Shown here one piece after another: positions 5,430 to 9,866 of a DNA stretch of 9,866 bases (positions are counted from its first letter, which is position 1; the number at the start of each line of letters is the position of its first letter). The notes beneath the pieces are model-generated. The model was not told the DNA's origin. It saw only the letters and a program-made list of their open reading frames with translations, and searched no databases. Source of the DNA: Planctomycetota bacterium. GTDB lineage: Bacteria; Planctomycetota; Phycisphaerae; FEN-1346. The DNA lies in NCBI GenBank assembly GCA_026387055.1, contig JAPLML010000101.1, positions 1 to 9,866 of the forward strand, in the 5' to 3' direction. The translations under genes and the position numbers were made by a program.

Positions 5430-7592
5430 GTCGACGTCGGCGGAGAGCGGGTTCCACACGTAGACGAGCCGCTCCTCGAGCTCCCGCGAGTCCATCCGGG
5501 CGGCGCGCGGCACGAGGACGCTCAACCGCTCGTCGGCCGCCGCGGCGAGGCGCCCGCCGAACACCAGCTCCCCGAGCAGGCAGTCTGTCCCCTGGTACGA
5601 CGCCAGGAGCGTCTGGTCGTGCGGATTCTCGTAGGCGAGGTATGGCAACGTGTCGTAATATCCGCGTTCGCTGCCGATCGCGTCGCGCGGCACGTAATGG
5701 ACGCGCATCGACTCGTCGAGGATCCGCTTGAGCGTCCGCGCCGCCGGGAACTGCGCCAGGCCCGTTCGCGCGAAGTACCACACGCACTGGTGGAAGCCCG
5801 CCTCGAGGTCCTGGTCCTCGAGCATCGCCGCAACCGCCAGGAGGCTGTTCGAGGTTTCCCAGGGCGGGAACTCGGCGTACTGGTCGCGGCCGGCGTTCGT
5901 GCCGTTGGCCCAGCCGCGCCAGTCGAACTCCGGGTCGGCGGAGCCGTTGTGCGACGCATACTGGATGGCGACCAGGAGCCGCGCGAACCGCCGCGCCGCC
6001 GCCAGATAGTCCGCGCGGCCCGTGGCCCGCCACGCGAGGTAGTTCGCGAGGGCGGCGTGGCCGTGGCCCATCGGGCGGATCTGGCCGCCGTGCATCGTGC
6101 TGGCCCGCTCGGCGACGTTGAATGCCCAGAACTGCCCGTCGAGCTGCGCGTCGATTTCCGCCAGCAAGACCGCCGCCTGCGCCGCGTACGCGGGGTCGCC
6201 GAAGATCTTCTCGGCGAGGAGGAACCCCTCCGCCGCCACCGCCTGGTAGCCGAAATCCATGCGGCGGGCCTGGCCGTTCTCGGCCCGCGAGCCTTCGAGC
6301 GCCTTCGCCATGATGCCGCCCAGCGCCTCCGCGAGCGGCCCCGCGCCGCCGCAGCCGTGCATCCACCACAGGCTCGGCAGCGCCGAGATCGAGACCGCGA
6401 TGGTCGGACCGTGATAGTAGAACTCGCCGGCGCGGGCGGCGAACTCGGCGTCGTACCGGTCGCACGCCATCGCGAGCTCGCGGTCATTGAGCAGGAGGGC
6501 GCGGTAATGGAAGTGCCCCGCCCACTGCGGCCACCAGTACCAGGAGTACTCCTTGTCGAACTTCGGCCGCGTGCCGGGGGCATACGTGACGAGGCCCTCG
6601 GCGGGCCGGAAGAGCCCCTCGGCCCCCCGCCCGCAGAAGACGCCGCGGAGCCACTCCGTGGCGGCGGCCCATGTCACGCCGCGGCGCTTCGCCAGATCGA
6701 GCGCCTCGACGCGCCCGTTTTCCGGGATGTCCGGCGCGGCCGCACGCTCCCACGCCGCCAGGAGCATCGCGTCGAGCGACCCGCCGGGCACGGCGCCGTC
6801 GAAGTCCACCACGACCCGCTGCCGGTGCTTGACGTTGCCCTTGAAGAGCACGTTCGGGTCCTTCGCGAATGCGCTCGACCAGTTGAGCGCCCCGACGATG
6901 AACTTGTAGCCGCGCTTCTCCGCCCGCGCCATCTCGCCCCAGTCGGCGCTGCGGGCGTCGGTGGTGCGGGTCGGCGTGACGTAGAGGTCGCGGACGCGGC
7001 AGACGGTCCAGTCGCCGATGACGGTGGTGTAGCGGGCGTTCGAGCCGTCGGGCATCGCGAGGGCCTGGCACAGGTACGGGGCATGGCACGGGCCGGTCAT
7101 GCGGACCGCCTGCGGACGCGAGTAGACCCACGCCGGGTGCTTCCAGATAGGCGGCGTGATCTGCTCGTGGCCGCGCCACTGGGCGACGGGGTTCATGCCG
7201 ATGACGGTCGTCACATGCTCGGTGCCGTCGTACTCGTACGGCGTCTCGAACGTGGCGTAGGCCTCGAGGAGTTCCATCGCCTCAGCGGCCACGAAGGTGG
7301 TCTCGACGACAAAGCCGCCGCGCGCGTCGGCGGTCACGCGGACGGTCCAGCCGACCCTCACGCCGCCGTACTCCGCGGCGCCGCCGAAGACCGCCCCGCC
7401 GCGCACGCGCTTCACCTCCACGGCGTGCGTGGGGCGGACGTGGCCGACGCTCAGCCACTCGTGGTCCTTGAAGCGGAGCATGGGCCGGTCGCCCTGGTAG
7501 AACCAGTCGGGGGCCCAGCCGTCGACGGTCCGGACGAACGCGGCCCGCTTGTCGCCGCTCGGGATCTCGATACGTGAATCAGTGATCGTCAC
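5427..7592 (-). CDS. Six-hairpin (alpha/alpha) glycosidase- or lyase-like protein, C-terminus cut by an amber codon
   Basis: 721 aa to the first stop; 752 if read through to 5334. Start GTG 7592-7590 is preferred over GTG 7619 because CGAGAGG (complement of 7599-7605) lies 6 nt before it, and its GTGA overlaps the likely stop of the upstream gene remnant. There is no signal peptide, so it is probably cytoplasmic. Residues about 1-275 are beta-rich (RGGFVVETTFVA, VTTVIGMNP, RVVVDFDG), like the sandwich that precedes alpha/alpha-toroid enzymes. Residues about 285-640 alternate helices with aromatic-rich loops (YSWYWWPQWAGHFHYRALL, SLWWMHGCGG, FGYQAVAAEGFLLAE, QIRPMGHGHAALANYLAWR, ETSNSLLAVAAM), the six-hairpin pattern. 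A C-terminal beta domain starts near 660. Acidic residues such as E579 and D553/E555 could be catalytic, but I cannot fix them. It could equally be an uncharacterised heparinase-like lyase. It probably acts with the upstream glycoside hydrolase and the sulfatase. Confidence 0.7.
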   Translation of the reverse strand: MTITDSRIEIPSGDKRAAFVRTVDGWAPDWFYQGDRPMLRFKDHEWLSVGHVRPTHAVEVKRVRGGAVFGGAAEYGGVRVGWTVRVTADARGGFVVETTFVAAEAMELLEAYATFETPYEYDGTEHVTTVIGMNPVAQWRGHEQITPPIWKHPAWVYSRPQAVRMTGPCHAPYLCQALAMPDGSNARYTTVIGDWTVCRVRDLYVTPTRTTDARSADWGEMARAEKRGYKFIVGALNWSSAFAKDPNVLFKGNVKHRQRVVVDFDGAVPGGSLDAMLLAAWERAAAPDIPENGRVEALDLAKRRGVTWAAATEWLRGVFCGRGAEGLFRPAEGLVTYAPGTRPKFDKEYSWYWWPQWAGHFHYRALLLNDRELAMACDRYDAEFAARAGEFYYHGPTIAVSISALPSLWWMHGCGGAGPLAEALGGIMAKALEGSRAENGQARRMDFGYQAVAAEGFLLAEKIFGDPAYAAQAAVLLAEIDAQLDGQFWAFNVAERASTMHGGQIRPMGHGHAALANYLAWRATGRADYLAAARRFARLLVAIQYASHNGSADPEFDWRGWANGTNAGRDQYAEFPPWETSNSLLAVAAMLEDQDLEAGFHQCVWYFARTGLAQFPAARTLKRILDESMRVHYVPRDAIGSERGYYDTLPYLAYENPHDQTLLASYQGTDCLLGELVFGGRLAAAADERLSVLVPRAARMDSRELEERLVYVWNPLSADVD

Positions 7593-7598
7593 GGCAGT

Positions 7599-7605
7599 CC
7601 TCTCG
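7599..7605 (-). promoter_or_regulatory. Ribosome binding site choosing GTG 7592
   Basis: CGAGAGG on the minus strand, 6 nt before GTG 7592-7590. The alternative GTG at 7619 is preceded by the insertion-derived sequence and has no comparable site. This makes 7592 the better start for the six-hairpin protein. Confidence 0.6.
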
Positions 7606-7620
7606 CCTGCGTGTGCCACG

Positions 7621-7629
7621 GCCGGTCTT
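7621..7629. repeat. Target-site duplication, left of MITE copy A
   Basis: GCCGGTCTT, exactly repeated at 7779-7787, directly abutting both ends of the 149-bp element. The pair brackets the terminal inverted repeats with no spare bases. Confidence 0.8.
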
Positions 7630-7778
7630 GTACCTGTCTAGCGTGCGTGCTGGCATACCCCCCTTGTGGGAGAGGGGATGGGGGTGAGGGGGCCAGTCGC
7701 CGCGGCGACCGGCGATTACCCCCACCCGGGTTCGCCACCCTCTCCCGTAAGGGGAGAGGGTTGACGCCAAACACGTAC
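7630..7778 (-). mobile_element. MITE-like non-autonomous element, copy A (149 bp)
   Basis: Bounded by imperfect inverted repeats: GTACCTGTCTAGCG (7630-7643) and, on the other strand, GTACGTGTTTGGCG (complement of 7765-7778). It is flanked by the 9-bp direct repeat GCCGGTCTT. The interior holds a perfect hairpin CCCTCTCCC-GTAAG-GGGAGAGGG (7738-7760), GGGTGAGGG-type tracts, and a second degenerate hairpin near 7658-7677. It aligns over its full length with the reverse complement of 9587-9741. There is no coding capacity and no transposase nearby, so mobilisation in trans is inferred. It lies in the 3' end of the glycoside hydrolase remnant, just before the six-hairpin gene start. Confidence 0.8.
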
Positions 7779-7787
7779 GCCGGTCTT
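7779..7787. repeat. Target-site duplication, right of MITE copy A
   Basis: GCCGGTCTT, identical to 7621-7629 and adjacent to the element's right terminal repeat ending ...CACGTAC. Confidence 0.8.
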
Positions 7788-8021
7788 GTCCGGCCGTGGT
7801 GATACACGCCGGACCTTCGCACGGCCGCCCAAGGCCGAGGAATTCCATCGGCCGCCCGCGCTCGTTTCGCCCCGGCCACGGGCCGGTCAGGACCAGGACA
7901 CCGCCCCGCTCGACGTACTCGCGCAGGCGTTCGGATGCCGCCGCCTCCATCACAGGCGAGCCGGAAGTACTGGACTTCGGCGCCGAAGATGTGGCGAGAG
8001 TTCATTCCTGCCTCGTGATCT

Positions 8022-8045
8022 CCCGCCGCTCCCGCGGCGGGCTCG
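8022..8045 (-). repeat. GGGA-tetraloop hairpin repeat, arm 1
   Basis: On the minus strand, CCCGCCGC-GGGA-GCGGCGGG is a perfect 8-bp stem with a GNRA-type loop (8022-8041), 16 nt before the ATG of the glycoside hydrolase remnant. With its edge it matches 8177-8200 on the plus strand at 23 of 24 positions, in inverted orientation. Weaker similarity (GAGTTC..T..CCTG) extends outward on both sides. Confidence 0.7.
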
Positions 8046-8077
8046 AATGCGGCGGGCTCGAATGCGGCGGGCTCGGA
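8034..8077. repeat. 15-bp tandem repeat, three units
   Basis: Unit GCGGCGGGCTCGAAT is present at 8034-8048 and 8049-8063, and as a partial third unit at 8064-8077. Read on the minus strand it encodes EPAAF repeats, but only as part of an open frame without other protein character. The first unit overlaps the arm 1 hairpin, so the array may have grown by slippage from the repeat's edge. Confidence 0.8.
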
Positions 8078-8132
8078 GGGCATGTTAAACAAACGCGCCG
8101 GCGAGTCAACCGATAAGCACGCGCCACGGGAA

Positions 8133-8153
8133 TGCGAAGTGCGAAGTGCGAAA
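8133..8153. repeat. 7-bp tandem repeat, three units
   Basis: TGCGAAG, TGCGAAG and TGCGAAA in direct succession, followed by TGAAAGA. It lies in the spacer upstream of the SGNH hydrolase gene. No function is visible. Confidence 0.7.
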
Positions 8154-8176
8154 TGAAAGACAAGGGCATACGACGT

Positions 8177-8200
8177 CGAGCCCGCCGCGGGAGCAGCGGG
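8177..8200 (+). repeat. GGGA-tetraloop hairpin repeat, arm 2
   Basis: Inverted copy of 8022-8045 with one difference. Within it, CCCGCCGC-GGGA-GCAGCGGG (8181-8200) keeps 7 of 8 stem pairs. It lies just upstream of the -35 candidate of the SGNH hydrolase gene. The two arms are 131 bp apart and could pair with each other in single-stranded DNA. Confidence 0.65.
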
Positions 8201-8216
8201 TCAGGACGAACTCCCG

Positions 8217-8245
8217 TTGCCACCCGCCCCCAGGTGTGTTATATG
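8217..8245 (+). promoter_or_regulatory. Sigma-70-type promoter candidate for the SGNH hydrolase
   Basis: TTGCCA (8217-8222, 5 of 6 to consensus), a 17-bp spacer, and TATATG (8240-8245, 4 of 6). It lies 28 nt before the start codon, leaving room for a short leader with the GAGGA site at 8264-8268. The -10 is a rare AT-rich spot in GC-rich DNA. Planctomycete promoters are poorly defined, so this is a pattern match only. Confidence 0.45.
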
Positions 8246-8273
8246 GTAGCGGCGCGAGAAAGCGAGGAACCCG

Positions 8274-9563
8274 ATGAGACGCACGTTTCGGGCGACCTGC
8301 CTGGCCCTGGCAGCCGGAGTGATGACGCTCATGATGGCAACCACCGCCCCCGCCGCCACGCCGAGTTTCGAGGACTTCGACCGCCGGGCACGCGAAGGCG
8401 AGCGGCTGAACGTCGTCTTCTTCGGCGCGTCGCTGACCTGGGGCGCCAACGCCAGCGACCCACAGCTGACGTCCTACCGCGCCCTCATCGGCCAGCGGCT
8501 GGAGGCGGCGTACCCCAAGGCCCGCTTCAAGTTCTGGGATGCGGCCATCGGGGGGACGGGCTCGCAGCTCGGCGTCTTTCGGCTCCAGCGCGATGTCCTG
8601 GCGCGCCGGCCGGACCTCGTCTTTCTCGACTTCTCGGCCAACGACGACATCTACTCGCCGAACCCCGAGACGCTGGCCTCCTACGAGTCCATCGTGCGGC
8701 GCCTCATCGCCGACGGCCGCGCGCCGGTCGTCATCGCCATCTTCCCCTTCCTGTGGAACGTGGCCGCCGGGAACACCGACGGCATGAAGCGGCGCGAGGC
8801 GCACCTGGAGATCGCCAAGGCTTACAACGTCCCCGCGGGCGACGCCGTCACGCTGGCCATCGAACGGGTGAAGTCCAAGGCCATCACCCTCGATCGGATG
8901 TGGCCGGTCGACGGCGTCCACCCGTGCGACGAGGGGTACGCCGTCTTCGCCGACGCGGTCTGGGCGGCCTTCCAGGACGGCCTCGCGCGCAAGCTCGTCT
9001 GCGCGCCGCCCGAGAAGATGCTCCATGCACCGACGTACATGAAGAACGCCCGCGTGCGCGTCTCGGCGCTTACGCCCCTGCCGAAAGGCTGGCGGGCCGG
9101 GCGACCGAACGTGGTCTCGGCCTATTTCGATATGCTGATGTCGCGGTGGCTCGACGACGAGACCATCGCCTCGCGCTTCCAGGAGATCGAGAAGGCGGGC
9201 AAAAAGGAGAAGGCGGCCCAAGAGGTCGGGCGGCTGCGGCTGAAGTTCAGCGGCACGATGGTCATGCTCTACGGCGAATCGACGCCCGCGTCGGCGAAGT
9301 TCCGCGCGTGGATCGACGGGCGCGCGGTCGAGCACAAGCCCGACAAGAACAAGCCGCCGGTCGATTTCTGGGACGCCGGCCAGCTCGCGAAGATGGTGAA
9401 GGGCAACACGTTCCTGGCCACGGTGATCGCCGAGGGCCTCGACGGGGGCGTCGAGCACACGCTCGAGATTGAGCCGCTCTTTCAGGACGAGACCGACCAG
9501 GAGCTCCGCCTCGAGAGCCTCTGCGTGGCCGGCGGCGAGGCCCGCGTGACGGCCGCGCCCTGA
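8274..9563 (+). CDS. Secreted SGNH/GDSL-family hydrolase with C-terminal domain
   Basis: 429 aa. Start ATG 8274 has GAGGA at 8264-8268 with 5-nt spacing. The signal peptide is at about 1-28 (MRRTF..., hydrophobic core, TAPAA before TPSF), so the protein is exported. SGNH blocks: I, FFGASLTWGANAS with nucleophile S53 (GAS rather than GDS); II, AAIGGTGS with glycine near 94; III, LDFSANDD with N123; V, DGVHPCDEGY with D213 and H216. All catalytic positions are present, so it is probably an active esterase such as a carbohydrate O-acyl esterase. Residues about 245-429 form an extra region: a linker with charged helix (IEKAGKKEKAAQEV) and a beta-rich end (RLRLKFSGTMVMLYGES, AKFRAWIDG, HTLEIEPLF), resembling the accessory sandwich of some carbohydrate esterases. 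It is divergent from the minus-strand glycan genes, and MITE copy B starts 23 bp after its stop. Confidence 0.85.
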   Translation: MRRTFRATCLALAAGVMTLMMATTAPAATPSFEDFDRRAREGERLNVVFFGASLTWGANASDPQLTSYRALIGQRLEAAYPKARFKFWDAAIGGTGSQLGVFRLQRDVLARRPDLVFLDFSANDDIYSPNPETLASYESIVRRLIADGRAPVVIAIFPFLWNVAAGNTDGMKRREAHLEIAKAYNVPAGDAVTLAIERVKSKAITLDRMWPVDGVHPCDEGYAVFADAVWAAFQDGLARKLVCAPPEKMLHAPTYMKNARVRVSALTPLPKGWRAGRPNVVSAYFDMLMSRWLDDETIASRFQEIEKAGKKEKAAQEVGRLRLKFSGTMVMLYGESTPASAKFRAWIDGRAVEHKPDKNKPPVDFWDAGQLAKMVKGNTFLATVIAEGLDGGVEHTLEIEPLFQDETDQELRLESLCVAGGEARVTAAP

Positions 9564-9578
9564 CGAAATCCCGCGCGG

Positions 9579-9586
9579 CGGGTCGG
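9579..9586. repeat. Target-site duplication, left of MITE copy B
   Basis: CGGGTCGG, repeated exactly at 9742-9749 and abutting both element ends. It is 8 bp, against 9 bp for copy A. Confidence 0.7.
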
Positions 9587-9741
9587 GTACGTGGTTAGCG
9601 TTGCAGTGCCGTCAACCCTCTCCCGTGACGGGAGAGGGTGGCGAAGCCGGGTGAGGGTGATCGCGCGTGGCCCCCCTCACCCCCACCCCCTCTTCCACGA
9701 GGGGAGAGGGGAGTACGCAACCGGACGCGCTAAACACATAC
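9587..9741 (+). mobile_element. MITE-like non-autonomous element, copy B (155 bp)
   Basis: Inverted terminal repeats are GTACGTGGTTAGCG (9587-9600) and, on the other strand, GTATGTGTTTAGCG (complement of 9728-9741), 12 of 14 matching. It is flanked by CGGGTCGG duplications. The core has a perfect hairpin CCCTCTCCCG-TGA-CGGGAGAGGG (9616-9638), and near the other end CCCCTCTTCC...GGGGAGAGGGG (about 9687-9711). It is the opposite orientation of copy A. The first hairpin lies about 50 bp past the SGNH gene stop and may help 3' end formation, though no T-run follows. No coding capacity. Confidence 0.8.
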
Positions 9742-9749
9742 CGGGTCGG
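9742..9749. repeat. Target-site duplication, right of MITE copy B
   Basis: CGGGTCGG, identical to 9579-9586 and directly after the right terminal repeat ...AAACACATAC. Confidence 0.7.
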
Positions 9750-9792
9750 GGATCTGCTGCGCACAATCGCTGGCCGCAATCGGAGAAATGCG

Positions 9793-9866
9793 ATGAAGAA
9801 GGTGTTGATTCTGACAACGGCGGTGCTGGTTCTGGCAGGCCCGGCCTTGGCGGCGCCGACGGAACA
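9793..9866 (+). CDS. Secreted protein of unknown function, N-terminal part only
   Basis: The last 74 bases begin a gene that leaves the window. Start ATG 9793-9795 has GGAG at 9782-9785; a nearer ATG at 9788 is followed at once by TGA in its frame. The first 24 residues (MKKVLILTTAVLVLAGPALA, then APTE) are a textbook signal peptide with a likely cleavage after ALA. It follows the SGNH gene on the same strand, but MITE copy B and about 50 bp separate it from any shared promoter. No family can be named. Confidence 0.75.
   Translation, partial: MKKVLILTTAVLVLAGPALAAPTE

Larger units (their letters stand above)
7589..8005 (-). pseudogene. Glycoside hydrolase remnant (probably GH35-like): internal deletion plus MITE insertion
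   Basis: Three pieces read on the minus strand. First, from ATG 8005: MNSRHIFGAEVQYFRL, which resembles the first strand of GH35-type beta-galactosidases (G-E/A-x-H/Q-Y-F-R). Second, in another frame from about 7953: MEAAASERLREYVERGG, then VLVLTGPWPGRNERGRP and MEFLGL, which resembles the Rossmann-like trimerisation domain of GH42/GH35-type enzymes. The switch at about 7955-7960 implies loss of the catalytic barrel. Third, after the 149-bp element at 7630-7778, the last codons read RPWHTQARGLP and stop at TGA 7591-7589. If the element and one flanking duplication are removed on paper, pieces two and three join in frame. The stop overlaps the next gene's GTG as GTGA, which suggests an ancestral translationally coupled pair. 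Family assignment rests on short segments. Confidence 0.55.

Noticed and set aside
7589..8092. Open frame starting EPAAF-EPAAF-EPAAG as a real gene
   Set aside because: It is produced by the 15-bp tandem repeat, the remnant's N-terminus, then out-of-frame remnant and MITE sequence.
8034..8200. CRISPR array
   Set aside because: Units are 15 bp and 7 bp without unique spacers, so these are simple tandem repeats.

Overview
The window is high-GC bacterial DNA and looks planctomycetal. The best evidence is the N-terminal FEPLEPRLLL signature (LEPR-XLL type) on a large multidomain exported protein. A Tat-exported sulfatase, an SGNH/GDSL hydrolase, a six-hairpin carbohydrate-enzyme-like protein and many intergenic palindromic repeats fit the same picture. 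The class is not fixed by the sequence; a Phycisphaerae-like or uncultured planctomycete is my guess.

Layout. 1-110: start of a minus-strand secreted protein, cut by the window edge. 111-498: non-coding divergent spacer. 499-2577 (+): LEPR-XLL / two PPC-like domains / RTX-type repeats / calpain-family (C2) cysteine protease. 2589-3608 (-): class I SAM-dependent methyltransferase, tail-to-tail with the protease. 3609-3815: spacer with a palindromic repeat module. 3816-5225 (-): Tat-signal sulfatase. 5226-5333: second copy of the repeat module. 5427-7592 (-): six-hairpin glycosidase/lyase-like protein whose frame continues past an in-frame TAG to 5334. 7589-8005 (-): remnant of a glycoside hydrolase (probably GH35-like) with an internal deletion and a 149-bp MITE-like insertion. 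8006-8273: short repeats, hairpins and a promoter candidate. 8274-9563 (+): secreted SGNH hydrolase. 9587-9741: second MITE-like copy in the opposite orientation. 9793-9866 (+): start of another secreted protein.

Function. The minus-strand series from the glycoside hydrolase remnant to the sulfatase, with the divergent SGNH esterase-like gene, resembles a locus for decorated and probably sulfated glycans: sulfate removal, ester removal and backbone or side-chain cleavage. The substrate cannot be read from the sequence. The protease and methyltransferase need not belong to it.

Most notable observations. (1) Two MITE-like elements share about 14-bp terminal inverted repeats (consensus GTACGTGTTTAGCG), carry 8-9 bp flanking duplications, and contain a CCCTCTCCC...GGGAGAGGG hairpin core. 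(2) Removing one of them on paper restores a glycoside-hydrolase C-terminus whose TGA overlaps the next gene's GTG start as GTGA. (3) An amber codon interrupts the six-hairpin gene, with 30 protein-like codons after it. (4) The calpain-like protein has one cysteine only, at the expected catalytic position. I see no CRISPR array, tRNA, rRNA, defence system or autonomous transposase.
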